From positions 1-48,240 of the forward strand of contig CAMBTK010000008.1 of assembly GCA_945870785.1 (NCBI GenBank): a stretch of DNA of 48,240 bases, given 5' to 3'. Positions 36,959 to 45,369 of the stretch are shown here, piece by piece. The notes beneath the pieces are model-generated. The model was not told the origin of the DNA. It worked only from the letters and a program-made list of their open reading frames with translations, and ran no database searches. This stretch comes from Sulfurimonas crateris (GTDB lineage: Bacteria; Campylobacterota; Campylobacteria; Campylobacterales; Sulfurimonadaceae). Positions within the stretch are counted from its first letter, which is position 1, and each line of letters opens with the position of its first letter. Position numbers and translations under genes: made by a program.

Positions 36959-37477
36959 CTACTTTTGAGGAAGCACGTACATGTTGTAGTAACGGCCTTC
37001 AAACTTAGGCTCTTTATCCATTACTGCAACATCTTCTATCATAGCCCAAACGCGCAAAAGAACCTCTTTTGCTGATTCTGGGTTAGCCATTTCACGTCCT
37101 TTTAAAAATACACGAAACTTTACATGTTTGCCCTCTGATAAAAACTCTCTAGCATGTTTAACTTTATAGTTAATATCATTTTCAGCAATTTTTACAGAGA
37201 GTTTAATCTCTTTAACATCAATTTTTACTTGATTTTTCTTTTGCTCTTTGAGTTTTTTCTCTTCTTGGTATCTATACTTACCGTAATCCATAATCTTAGC
37301 AACAGGAGGGTTTGCATCTGGAGCAATAAGAACTAAATCTAAGCCTAAGGCATTTGCTCTCTCCATAGCTTCATCAGTTGAAATAATACCAAGAGATTCT
37401 GCTCCATCTACATTACAACGTAACTGCGATACACGGATATCGTCATTCATTATGACACGGTCGTTTTTTTTACTCAA
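36959..37477 (-). CDS. infC: Translation initiation factor IF-3
   Basis: IF-3 proofreads initiator tRNA and start codons on the 30S subunit. The 172-aa protein contains [13 protein letters not shown], the [19 protein letters not shown] motif and [18 protein letters not shown]. The start is a TTG (37475-37477) with GAGG 7 bases upstream, overlapping the thrS TGA. Many bacteria use a poor start (AUU) for IF-3 to let it regulate itself; UUG could act the same way. Unusually, rpmI and rplT do not follow. Confidence 0.97.
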   Translation of the reverse strand: MSKKNDRVIMNDDIRVSQLRCNVDGAESLGIISTDEAMERANALGLDLVLIAPDANPPVAKIMDYGKYRYQEEKKLKEQKKNQVKIDVKEIKLSVKIAENDINYKVKHAREFLSEGKHVKFRVFLKGREMANPESAKEVLLRVWAMIEDVAVMDKEPKFEGRYYNMYVLPQK

Positions 37478-39282
37478 AAATTTACCTCATTTATTTTAGT
37501 TTGTATAAGAGAGAGAAATTCACTCTCACTTAGATTGTATTGCTCTCTTGTTCTTCTGTCACGAATTGCAACACTCCGAGAAGCGACCTCTTCATCACCT
37601 ATGACTACAAGCATAGGTACTCTTGTTTTTTCCGCTGTTCTGACCCTTTTATTTAGAGAATCATTCTTAGAATAAATCTCACTATCAGCACCTAAATCCA
37701 TCAATTTATCAGATAACTCTTTCGCATAATCGTTGTGCGTAGCGGCAATTGGAACGATTGCAACTTGAGTCGGAGCGATAAACATTGGAAACTCTCCAGC
37801 GTAATGCTCTGTCAATATACCAATAAAACGCTCAAACGAACCTAAAATTGCTCTGTGAATCATAACTGGCTGAATTTTGTCATTATTCTCGCCGTTATAT
37901 TCTAGCTCAAATCTTGAAGGGAGGTTAAAGTCCAGTTGAATCGTACCACACTGCCACTCTCGCCCGATTGCATCAGTTATTTTTATGTCTATTTTAGGAC
38001 CATAAAAAGCTCCACCACCCTCATCTATCTCATAAACAAGGCTATTTTTATCCATTGCATTTTTTAATGCCTGTGTAGAAACTTCCCACACTGCATCATC
38101 TCCAACTGCTTTTTCTGGTTTAGTTGAGAGCATCATTTTATAATTAAATTCAAATGTTGACATGATTTTATCTACAAAATCAACAACCTCTATGATTTGT
38201 TCTTCAATTTGATCCGCTCTACAAAATATATGCGCATCATCTTGAGTAAATTCTCTAACACGGAAAAGTCCATGAAGAGCGCCTGTCATCTCGTGACGAT
38301 GAACTACACCATATTCAAAGTATTTTAAAGGTAAGTCTCTATATGAGTGGAGGTCTTCTTCATATATTTTAATATGTCCAACACAGTTCATAGGTTTTAC
38401 ACCAAACTCTATCTCATCTATGTTTGTAAAGTACATATTTTCGCCATAGTTTTGGTAATGTCCTGATGTTTTCCATAAGTCACTTCTAAGCATCTCTGGT
38501 CCACGTACAGGCTCATATCCGCGTTTACGGTGCGCTTTAAAAAGAAGCGATTCAAGTCTTGCACGAAGTCTTCCACCAGCTGGAAGCCAGATAGGAAATC
38601 CAGCTCCTACCTCTTCACGGAAAGTAAACATCTTCATCTCAGCACCAAGTTTACGGTGGTCTCTCTTCTCAGCCTCAGCCATCATGTCAAGGTATGACTT
38701 TAAAGCCTCTTTATCTGCAAATGCTATACCATATATACGAGTCAACATCTCATTTTTAGAGTCTCCTCCAAGATACGCACCTGCTATTTTAGTAAGTTTA
38801 AAATATCTTATAAGCCCTATATTTGGTAAGTGTGGACCACGACACAAATCTTCAAACTCACCTTGCTTATATATAGAAACTCTATCGCCAGGGATTCTTT
38901 GCATAACAAAAAGTTTTAGATGATCATCTTTAAACTTCTCTTTTGCCTCATCCATAGAAATCTCATATTTTTCTATTTCGTACTTCTTCTTAGCAAGAGA
39001 TAGCATCTCTTTTTCGATATTTTTTAAATCGCTTTCGCCTATTTCGCTAGAAGTTTTAAAGTCATAGTAAAAGCCCTCTTTTACATTTGGACCTACGAAA
39101 AATTTTGCATCTGGATAGAGTGATTTGATAGCTTGAGCCATAAGATGTGCTGTTGAGTGTCTTAAAACACTCAACGACTCTTCAGAATTATCAAGAAGAA
39201 TCTGCTCACCCTCAAATCCACACTCTTTTGCAGTTTGCATATCGATAATTTCACCATTATGTTTTATTGCTATTGCGTTCAA
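37474..39282 (-). CDS. thrS: Threonyl-tRNA synthetase
   Basis: A 602-aa class II synthetase. An N-terminal TGS-like part ([10 protein letters not shown]) precedes the editing domain ([30 protein letters not shown]), the catalytic core ([53 protein letters not shown]) and the anticodon domain (PTQVAIVPI). The start is a TTG at 39280-39282, AGGA about 12 bases upstream. TGA overlaps the infC start. Confidence 0.97.
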   Translation of the reverse strand: MNAIAIKHNGEIIDMQTAKECGFEGEQILLDNSEESLSVLRHSTAHLMAQAIKSLYPDAKFFVGPNVKEGFYYDFKTSSEIGESDLKNIEKEMLSLAKKKYEIEKYEISMDEAKEKFKDDHLKLFVMQRIPGDRVSIYKQGEFEDLCRGPHLPNIGLIRYFKLTKIAGAYLGGDSKNEMLTRIYGIAFADKEALKSYLDMMAEAEKRDHRKLGAEMKMFTFREEVGAGFPIWLPAGGRLRARLESLLFKAHRKRGYEPVRGPEMLRSDLWKTSGHYQNYGENMYFTNIDEIEFGVKPMNCVGHIKIYEEDLHSYRDLPLKYFEYGVVHRHEMTGALHGLFRVREFTQDDAHIFCRADQIEEQIIEVVDFVDKIMSTFEFNYKMMLSTKPEKAVGDDAVWEVSTQALKNAMDKNSLVYEIDEGGGAFYGPKIDIKITDAIGREWQCGTIQLDFNLPSRFELEYNGENNDKIQPVMIHRAILGSFERFIGILTEHYAGEFPMFIAPTQVAIVPIAATHNDYAKELSDKLMDLGADSEIYSKNDSLNKRVRTAEKTRVPMLVVIGDEEVASRSVAIRDRRTREQYNLSESEFLSLIQTKINEVNF

Positions 39283-39304
39283 AATATATTATTCCTATCT
39301 TTTT

Positions 39305-40990
39305 TTAAAGTTCAGTTTTTAAAACTGCGCCGTTTGAAGCGTTTGAGACTAAAAGCTGATAACGCTTTAGCCATTTAGATTTAACCTCATTTTTGTAAGG
39401 TTTGTAGTTTGCTTTTCTTTTTGCTATCACATCATCGCTAACATTTAAGCGCAACAGATGCTTATCTGTATCTAGCTCTATCTCATCGCCATCTTCAATA
39501 AATGCAATCAAACCGCCCTCAGCAGCTTCAGGAGAGACGTGCCCGATACTAGCACCTTTTGTAGCGCCAGAGAAGCGCCCATCAGTTATAAGAGCTACAC
39601 TCTCCCCTAGCCCCATTCCTTGAATAAGTGCAGTAGGAGCAAGCATCTCTTGCATACCTGGTCCGCCTTTTGGGCCTTCGTAACGGATAACTACAACATT
39701 ACCAGGCTTTACTTTATGTTGCATAATACCCGTAATAGCTTCTGGCTGAGAGTTAAAACAGATTGCAGTACCTTTAAACTGTCTCATATTTAGCTCAATT
39801 CCAGCAGTTTTTACAACTGCACCCTCAGTTGCCAAGTTTCCAAAAAGGATAGAGAGTCCGCCAACTTGAGAGTAAGCATTTTCATTTCTATGGATAATCT
39901 CTTCATTTAAAATCTTAACATCCGCTATTCTTTCACCTAATGTTTCACCAGTTACAGTAGGGTTATCAAGGTAAAGAAGTCCGCCTCTTCTGCTTATCTC
40001 TTTCATAACCGCATTAACACCACCAGCCTTATCTATATCATCCATATGAACGGTTGTTAATGATGGGGATATTTTAGCGATATGAGCAACATTGTCAGCT
40101 ATCTCATTGATTTTTTCAATCTTATACTCAACACCAGCTTCTCTTGCTATCGCTAACATGTGAAGAACAGTATTTGAACTTCCACCCATTGCCATGTCCA
40201 CAACAAATGCGTTATGAATAGCTTTTTCATTTAGTACATTTTTTAAATTATATTTGCTATCATCAGCTTTTGCCATCTCAACGATTCTCTTAGCTGCCTC
40301 CTTAACCATCTCAATACGCTTTGGAGTCATAGCCAATACAGTACCGTTTCCAGGAAGTGCAATCCCCATAGCTTCACATAATGTGTTCATAGAGTTTGCT
40401 GTAAACATACCAGAGCAACTTCCACCAGATGGACATGCGTTGCACTCTATATCGTAAAGTTCTTCATCTGTTATTTTTCCCTCAGCGTGTTCACCTACCG
40501 CTTCAAATGCAGTTGCCAAATCTATAGGTGTACCATCTTTTTTGTGCCCTGCTGCCATTGGACCGCCTGAGACAAAAACAGTAGGAACGTTTACGCGAAG
40601 TGCGCCCATAATCATACCTGGGACAATCTTGTCACAATTTGGAATACAAATCAGTGCATCAAGTTTGTGTGCGTTCATAACAGTCTCGATAGAGTCAGCA
40701 ATAATTTCACGTGAAGGAAGAGAATAAAGCATACCATCATGCCCCATAGCGATACCATCATCAACACCAATAGTGTTAAATACAAATGGAACTCCACCAG
40801 CCTCACGAATTGCCGCTTTAACTATTTCGCCATATTCGTGTAAAAAGAAATGTCCTGGGATAATGTCTATATAGCTGTTCGCTATTCCGATAAACGGTTT
40901 ATCAAAATCTTCATCTTTTAACCCTGTAGCACGGAGTAGTGAGCGGTGCGGAGCTTTATCAAACCCTTTTTTTATAGTATCACTTCTCAT
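39305..40990 (-). CDS. ilvD: Dihydroxy-acid dehydratase
   Basis: IlvD is an Fe-S dehydratase in valine, leucine and isoleucine synthesis. The 561-aa protein has the cluster motifs [12 protein letters not shown] and [18 protein letters not shown], and C-terminal [23 protein letters not shown] 40990 with AAGGATTTTA upstream. It stands before the tRNA cluster, divergently. TAA stop 22 bases before thrS. Confidence 0.97.
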   Translation of the reverse strand: MRSDTIKKGFDKAPHRSLLRATGLKDEDFDKPFIGIANSYIDIIPGHFFLHEYGEIVKAAIREAGGVPFVFNTIGVDDGIAMGHDGMLYSLPSREIIADSIETVMNAHKLDALICIPNCDKIVPGMIMGALRVNVPTVFVSGGPMAAGHKKDGTPIDLATAFEAVGEHAEGKITDEELYDIECNACPSGGSCSGMFTANSMNTLCEAMGIALPGNGTVLAMTPKRIEMVKEAAKRIVEMAKADDSKYNLKNVLNEKAIHNAFVVDMAMGGSSNTVLHMLAIAREAGVEYKIEKINEIADNVAHIAKISPSLTTVHMDDIDKAGGVNAVMKEISRRGGLLYLDNPTVTGETLGERIADVKILNEEIIHRNENAYSQVGGLSILFGNLATEGAVVKTAGIELNMRQFKGTAICFNSQPEAITGIMQHKVKPGNVVVIRYEGPKGGPGMQEMLAPTALIQGMGLGESVALITDGRFSGATKGASIGHVSPEAAEGGLIAFIEDGDEIELDTDKHLLRLNVSDDVIAKRKANYKPYKNEVKSKWLKRYQLLVSNASNGAVLKTEL

Positions 40991-41071
40991 TAAAATCCTT
41001 TGTTTTATAATTGTTGTTTTTCATTATTGATGCGATTATAACATTATTTCTATTTTTTTTTATAAAAACAC

Positions 41072-41100
41072 TTTACAAACAAAAATAAAGTGGCTATAAT
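41072..41100 (+). promoter_or_regulatory. Strong promoter of the tRNA cluster
   Basis: TTTACA (41072-41077) and TATAAT (41095-41100) with a 17-base spacer form the best sigma-70 promoter in the window. TSS expected near 41107. Fits a stable-RNA operon. Confidence 0.75.
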
Positions 41101-41106
41101 TCCGCT

Positions 41107-41132
41107 CACTTAAAAATTAAGTGTGTTTTTTT
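41107..41132 (+). other. Hairpin plus T-run in the tRNA leader
   Basis: CACTTAA and TTAAGTG form a 7-bp stem around AAA and are followed by TGTTTTTTT, directly before tRNA-Gly. It looks like an intrinsic terminator but lies at the very 5' end of the transcript and so may instead be a processing or stability element. Confidence 0.45.
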
Positions 41133-41207
41133 GCGGGAATAGCTCAGTGGTAGAGCACAACCTTGCCAAGGTTGGGGTCGCGAGTTCGAACCTCGTTTCC
41201 CGCTCCA
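41133..41207 (+). tRNA. tRNA-Gly (anticodon GCC)
   Basis: GCGGGAA pairs with TTCCCGC to form the acceptor stem, the anticodon loop is TTGCCAA with GCC, the T-loop is TTCGAAC, and CCA is encoded. First of four tRNAs in a row. Confidence 0.97.
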
Positions 41208-41255
41208 TAAATATAAAATATAAATAAAGATATCCGATATCTTGAAAAAACCCAT

Positions 41256-41342
41256 GCCCGGGTGGTGAAATCGGTAGACACAAGGGATTTAAAATCCCTC
41301 GCTCGTAAGGGTGTGCCGGTTCAAGTCCGGCTTCGGGCACCA
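41256..41342 (+). tRNA. tRNA-Leu (anticodon TAA)
   Basis: A class II tRNA with a long variable arm. GCCCGGG pairs with TTCGGGC; the anticodon stem GGGAT/ATCCC holds the TAA anticodon; T-loop TTCAAGT; CCA encoded. Length 87. Confidence 0.96.
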
Positions 41343-41366
41343 TTGTTATAAATTTTTGTTGAAACT

Positions 41367-41440
41367 GGTGCCATCGCCAAGTGGTAAGGCCGCAGCCTGC
41401 AAAGCTGCTATCCCCAGTTCAAATCTGGGTGGCACCTCCA
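41367..41440 (+). tRNA. tRNA-Cys (anticodon GCA)
   Basis: GGTGCCA and TGGCACC close the acceptor stem, GCAGC/GCTGC holds an anticodon loop CTGCAAA with GCA, T-loop TTCAAAT, and CCA is encoded. Length 74. Confidence 0.96.
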
Positions 41441-41471
41441 AAATTTTATGATAACTTCTTTTTACAAACGT

Positions 41472-41560
41472 GGATCTTTGGCTGAGTTGGTCGATAGCAC
41501 CGGTCTTGAAAACCGGCGAGGGTTATACCTCCCAGAGTTCGAATCTCTGAGGGTCCACCA
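41472..41560 (+). tRNA. tRNA-Ser (anticodon TGA), likely integration site
   Basis: A class II tRNA: GGATCTT pairs with AGGGTCC (with wobbles), CCGGT/ACCGG holds the TGA anticodon, the long variable arm is GAGGGTTATACCTCC, T-loop TTCGAAT, CCA encoded. Unlike neighbouring sequence the region after it is AT-rich and carries mobile-like genes, so its 3' end is the probable attachment site. Confidence 0.96.
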
Positions 41561-41777
41561 CTTTTAAACCCCTAAAACAAGCACTTTTAATTTTTAATCT
41601 AAACGATATAATCTTCTTAAGAAAAATATGGTTCCCACCTTGGTTCCCACTTTTTTTGGAATTAATAGGAAATTTCCATAATACTATCTTTTAAATTGTC
41701 CATTCAACGCATGTATGATAATCTGATTTTTACAATCCTAAAGACACTATAAGCTTTGCACTATAAGTCTATAAATT
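41540..41777. other. Probable attachment region with two direct-repeat pairs
   Basis: From the 3' end of tRNA-Ser to the 449-aa gene no tRNA or gene is visible. TGGTTCCCAC occurs at 41629-41638 and 41641-41650, and CACTATAAG at 41745-41753 and 41759-41767. GGAAATTTCC (41668-41677) is a short palindrome. Pairs of short repeats next to an attachment site are common for integrase or excisionase binding. That role is inference, and no second copy of the tRNA end is in the window. Confidence 0.4.
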
Positions 41778-43127
41778 CTATATTTCTTTTACATAGGCAT
41801 CTTTTTTTGCATTCAATTCATCTTCAGTAATGGAAAAAATTGGGATGCTTGGTATTCTGTCCCACATTCCTGTTATCTCTATTGCTTCTGAACCAGCAAT
41901 TAGTTCTTTATATTTTTCATCTTCTATATACTCTCGCATTAGCTTATAGACTTTTTCTATTTTATCACTTTTACTCAATTCCAGATGTTTTTTATTTTTA
42001 CTTTTGGCTACTTTACCACTTCTTAAATACTGATTGTGTACATCAGAGATACCACAGGCAAGTGAAACTTCAATATGAAGAGTTAGCTTAGTATAATCAT
42101 CATCTTTTTTTAGCTTTTTTTCATATATATTTTCAATATATTTATAAAGGTCATAAATATATATTGCATCAGCAAAATCTTTTTTCGAAATATTCTTCTT
42201 TTTTTGACTTTTTGGCTCTTTTGCATCTATAAGAAATTCCCCAAATATTTCTAAAGGACTTTGCACGATGCTTTTATTAGTATCAAAATCATCTTTAATT
42301 TTAGAAATATAAGCTATAAGCTCTTTCTTACTCAAATTAAGATTAACAGGAATATTTACTACTTTTTCATTTTTAAATTTTAATGTGGGTGCAGAATAGC
42401 TGATTTTAGCTTGAGGCAATTTGTATACAGTTCTTATTATGTTCAAATCTTGTAAAAAATCTTTATCCAGTATTTCCAAAGGCATATCTTTAGATAAAGC
42501 GGTTAGTTTTTGCTCCCCAGATTTTTTATCTTTACAATAAGTAGCATACTTCCATGGGGTTTGCATAATATCATCAATTCTCTTTTCGGCTTCATCTGTA
42601 TCAATTGGTTCGAAATATTGAACTTTTAAATCATTTCTTGCATCATAACCTTGCTTGCTACAAATATATAAATTTTGTGTATCGACTAAATATGAAATAA
42701 GCTTCCATAATCCTATATGCTCCACATCAAGATCAAAATCAAATATTTTTATATCATTTAGTGTAACATTAGAATCATCAATTTCAAAAAACGAATCATC
42801 TTCAGATGACTTATTGCTTTCCTCTAAAAAACCACCATATCCTAAATTAATCGAATCTCTATAAAAATCAGTCAAATTTAATGTATCAAAATATTCTTCT
42901 AAATTTTCTTTGTATTGCTTTGCTCTTTCAAAATGTTTTTTAACTTTTTCATTTCTTTGCGATAGCTCATAAGCCAATACATATGTATACTCATAATCTA
43001 AAACATTCTCCATATTAATATAAAAAATATCATACCTCTTAGGTCTTTTTTTATATACTTCATCACCAATACATTCGTCAAATAATGCCGATAACTCTTC
43101 TAATACTTTTCTTTCTTGCTCAGTCAT
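41778..43127 (-). CDS. Unknown 449-aa protein at the island edge
   Basis: I do not recognise this protein. It is acidic, soluble and probably mostly helical. Noticeable parts are an N-terminal helical section (EQERKVLEELSALFDECIG), an acidic middle (about 100-125, SSEDDSFFEIDDS), and a charged Lys/Glu C-terminal half. No signal peptide or membrane helix, and no recombinase Tyr or Ser motif that I can see, so it is not an obvious integrase. It reads towards the tRNA and is divergent from the HTH gene with 214 bases between. The start lacks a clear Shine-Dalgarno (GATAAACTTTATAT before ATG). Confidence 0.78.
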   Translation of the reverse strand: MTEQERKVLEELSALFDECIGDEVYKKRPKRYDIFYINMENVLDYEYTYVLAYELSQRNEKVKKHFERAKQYKENLEEYFDTLNLTDFYRDSINLGYGGFLEESNKSSEDDSFFEIDDSNVTLNDIKIFDFDLDVEHIGLWKLISYLVDTQNLYICSKQGYDARNDLKVQYFEPIDTDEAEKRIDDIMQTPWKYATYCKDKKSGEQKLTALSKDMPLEILDKDFLQDLNIIRTVYKLPQAKISYSAPTLKFKNEKVVNIPVNLNLSKKELIAYISKIKDDFDTNKSIVQSPLEIFGEFLIDAKEPKSQKKKNISKKDFADAIYIYDLYKYIENIYEKKLKKDDDYTKLTLHIEVSLACGISDVHNQYLRSGKVAKSKNKKHLELSKSDKIEKVYKLMREYIEDEKYKELIAGSEAIEITGMWDRIPSIPIFSITEDELNAKKDAYVKEI

Positions 43128-43341
43128 ATATAAAGTTTATCACAATAATAGTAAAAATCTAAAATCCACATTATCAAAATAACCAAATTATATGGCTTCG
43201 GAAAATTTTAAATGTTTTTTTTACGAAAAAAAAAGAAGACATGTTTCATATTATTCTATGGTGCAGAAGTAAAAAGAGCTCATTAACTTGCTCCTGCATT
43301 AAAAAGAAATCGATTTCTAAATTTAAAACAAGGACAAAAAA
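43128..43341. promoter_or_regulatory. Divergent control region with a 14-bp palindrome
   Basis: AT-rich region between the 449-aa gene and the HTH gene. AGAAATCGATTTCT (43305-43318) is a perfect palindrome 24 bases before the HTH ATG, a candidate operator. TGCAG...CTGCA and GAGC...GCTC repeats lie at about 43262-43298. No strong sigma-70 promoter can be fixed. Operator use is inference. Confidence 0.5.
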
Positions 43342-43578
43342 ATGTCAGAAAATTTGGAAAAAGTAAATTTTGTAGAAACTTATGCAAAATTAACAAAAAG
43401 ATGGTTGTCACCTGATGATTTAGAAAAAGAATATGGCTTTAGCAAAAGCACTCAAAGTAAAATGCGCATGCAAAGCTCAAATTCAACAATACCTTTTTCA
43501 AAGGTTGGCGGTAAATATATTAGATATGACAGAGTTGCTATAGATAAATGGCTCGAAGAACACCAAATGCGAGGTTAA
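43342..43578 (+). CDS. AlpA/excisionase-like helix-turn-helix protein
   Basis: A 78-aa protein of the MerR/AlpA-like helix-turn-helix group: LSPDDLEKEYGFSKSTQSKM is the likely HTH, followed by the wing-like IPFSKVGGKYIRYDRVAIDK and WLEEH. Such proteins act as excisionase or activator in phages and islands, for example P4-like AlpA. AAGGA lies 8 bases before the ATG. It leads the plus-strand set: the 48-aa gene begins 2 bases after its stop. Confidence 0.82.
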   Translation: MSENLEKVNFVETYAKLTKRWLSPDDLEKEYGFSKSTQSKMRMQSSNSTIPFSKVGGKYIRYDRVAIDKWLEEHQMRG

Positions 43579-43580
43579 AG

Positions 43581-43727
43581 ATGAATGATAATAATGGTTA
43601 TCGTCCTGCTCTGGCAGTAAATAACAAGCAGCAGCGTTACAGTAACCTATCGAAAAAAGTTGGCGATGGAATTTTCTTCACTATTGATGAAATTAATAAA
43701 AAAGAAATCAAAAGAGGTAAATTATGA
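43581..43727 (+). CDS. 48-aa unknown protein between HTH and helicase
   Basis: A short frame starting MNDNNGYRPALAVNNKQQRY, with GDGIFFTIDEINKKE in the second half. Start follows GAGGTTAAAG, and the stop overlaps the helicase ATG (ATGA), so translation is coupled. No match known to me. The length, start site and overlap make it a likely gene. Too short for domain assignment. Confidence 0.65.
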   Translation: MNDNNGYRPALAVNNKQQRYSNLSKKVGDGIFFTIDEINKKEIKRGKL

Positions 43728-45301
43728 GTAACTATACAAATATTTCATATGAATATGAAGATGATATCTTCGCAGATGAAATTAAAGACTCTACTAAAAA
43801 TTCAAATGACAATATGGTTCAAAGGGAAATGGAAGATTTAGAGAATCTTGATGAAAATCTTAATGTAAATATAGAAAAACAAAAGATGGAAGTTTTGTCA
43901 ACGGATATTATTTGTGATGGCAGTGGTTTTCAAAATCTTATAGAAAAAGATGATACATTAGAACCACCACCTGATTTTTCAAAATATAAATTCAACAACT
44001 TCAGAGTTTCTGATAATGAGTACCTTATTAAATTAGAAAAAGCTGGTGGTGCATTGATTATGTTTGATGATGGAGAGTTGATGTTGAGATCATCACCAGA
44101 TGCAGATTTTAAAAAAGTCACTGAAGAAAAAGCTAGCAGAGTTATAAGCAAACTAATAGGAGAATTTATTACAGTAGGGAGAGGGACAAAGGATAGACCA
44201 CCTGAGATTAAGTATGAAGATTTAATGTTGGTTTCCACTGATGATATTGATACTGGTATTATGGAAGAGTTTTATAAAAAGGGTAACACATATGTGATGA
44301 ACAAGTTTAAACCCACTGAAGCTTTGTTGCTAGATAAAGATACGCCTTATAAAAAGCCAACATACTCCTTGAAGCTAATAGCACACTTAGTGAATTACAA
44401 TGAAGAGCGCTTTCATTATATTATGAATTGGTTAGCTTACATGTTTGTGTTTTTGAGCAAATCACAGGTTGCCGTTGTCCTTAGAGGGGTACAAGGTAGT
44501 GGTAAAGGGGTGTTTTTTAACCTTGTCTCATTGTTATTTGGTAAAGAATATTGTTTTACAGTGGGGAACAAAACTATTAAATCGCAGTTTCTTGGTAGTG
44601 TATTTGAGTTTAAACTTTTTATCAATATCAACGAGATGTCTCATGATATAAAATCTAATAAAGAGAATAAGAACTCTTTAAAAGAACTTGTGACAGATTC
44701 AGAATTTGCAGGTGAAAAAAAGTATGAGAACATCTCTAAACCAATTAAACTAACTGCGCAAATATTGATAACTTCAAACGAGGCATATATTCTTGAAATA
44801 GAACCAGAGGATAGAAGATACACTGTATTTTCTACAGCTGGAAATATATCAAACGAAGAGTGTAACTTTTTTGGATTTGGAGATTTTAAAGTTCTAAAGA
44901 AACAACTAGAATTTGAGCTGCCAAATTTAGCATTATACCTGAAAAACTATCCTATAGATACGAACCTTGCGAACAAAGCACTCAATACATATGAAAAAAA
45001 AGCTTTAGTCAAAGGAACAAATGATAGATTTAAATTGTTTATCAATGCTCTTTTGACTCAAGATATAGAGTATTTAGAGCCGCTAAAAGCAAAGAATCCT
45101 ATTGTATATGCAAATATGATTTCAGGATTTAAAAAAGGAAGAATCTATCAAAGAGATATGTTGCCTGCTTTTATTGCAATGAATCCTAGTGATTTTGCTA
45201 TGTCTACACAAGCATTGCTTGACAAGCTTGAGATATATGAACCAACAAAATTTTCAAGAGACCTAAGAAAAAAATCTAGCGAATACTACTTTAACCTATA
45301 G
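43724..45301 (+). CDS. SF3/D5-type replicative helicase (DUF5906-like)
   Basis: A 525-aa protein whose middle is a superfamily 3 helicase of the phage D5/P4 kind. Walker A is GVQGSGKG at 255-262 with Lys261, Walker B-like LFININEM with Glu304, and motif C ILITSNE with Asn352. A proceeding N-terminal region of 150 residues (about 95-170 with LIKLEKAGGALIMFDDGELM) is not a recognisable primase: no clear primase catalytic motif is visible. The C-terminal 150 residues are helical and basic. In this family the helicase is joined to a primase or polymerase, as in the NrS-1 phage of a related deep-sea genus. The 4-base overlap with the 48-aa gene suggests coupling. Ends in a terminator-like hairpin. 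Confidence 0.87.
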   Translation: MSNYTNISYEYEDDIFADEIKDSTKNSNDNMVQREMEDLENLDENLNVNIEKQKMEVLSTDIICDGSGFQNLIEKDDTLEPPPDFSKYKFNNFRVSDNEYLIKLEKAGGALIMFDDGELMLRSSPDADFKKVTEEKASRVISKLIGEFITVGRGTKDRPPEIKYEDLMLVSTDDIDTGIMEEFYKKGNTYVMNKFKPTEALLLDKDTPYKKPTYSLKLIAHLVNYNEERFHYIMNWLAYMFVFLSKSQVAVVLRGVQGSGKGVFFNLVSLLFGKEYCFTVGNKTIKSQFLGSVFEFKLFININEMSHDIKSNKENKNSLKELVTDSEFAGEKKYENISKPIKLTAQILITSNEAYILEIEPEDRRYTVFSTAGNISNEECNFFGFGDFKVLKKQLEFELPNLALYLKNYPIDTNLANKALNTYEKKALVKGTNDRFKLFINALLTQDIEYLEPLKAKNPIVYANMISGFKKGRIYQRDMLPAFIAMNPSDFAMSTQALLDKLEIYEPTKFSRDLRKKSSEYYFNL

Positions 45302-45305
45302 AATG

Positions 45306-45329
45306 GCTTTAGACTTAATTGTCTAAAGC
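45306..45329 (+). terminator. Hairpin between helicase and the 350-aa gene
   Basis: GCTTTAGAC and GTCTAAAGC make a perfect 9-bp stem around TTAATT, 5 bases after the helicase stop. The tail TATTTTAATT is T-rich but interrupted, so it may terminate part of the transcripts and lower expression of the genes that follow. Confidence 0.6.
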
Positions 45330-45369
45330 TATTTTAATTACAAAAAATAAACACATAAGGAGTAACAAA

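Noticed and set aside
41110-41343. A 77-aa minus-strand open frame across the tRNA-Gly and tRNA-Leu genes
   Set aside because: It is the complement of two tRNAs. Peptides like this (RFELATPTLARLCSTTELF) are a known misannotation of tRNA antisense.
41581-41660. The TGGTTCCCAC repeat read on the minus strand as KVGTKVGT, as a possible integrase remnant
   Set aside because: The frame closes quickly on both sides and shows no catalytic motif, so there is no support beyond the repeat itself.
43930-44238. A 102-aa antisense frame in the helicase gene
   Set aside because: Shadow of the plus-strand coding sequence with no start signals.
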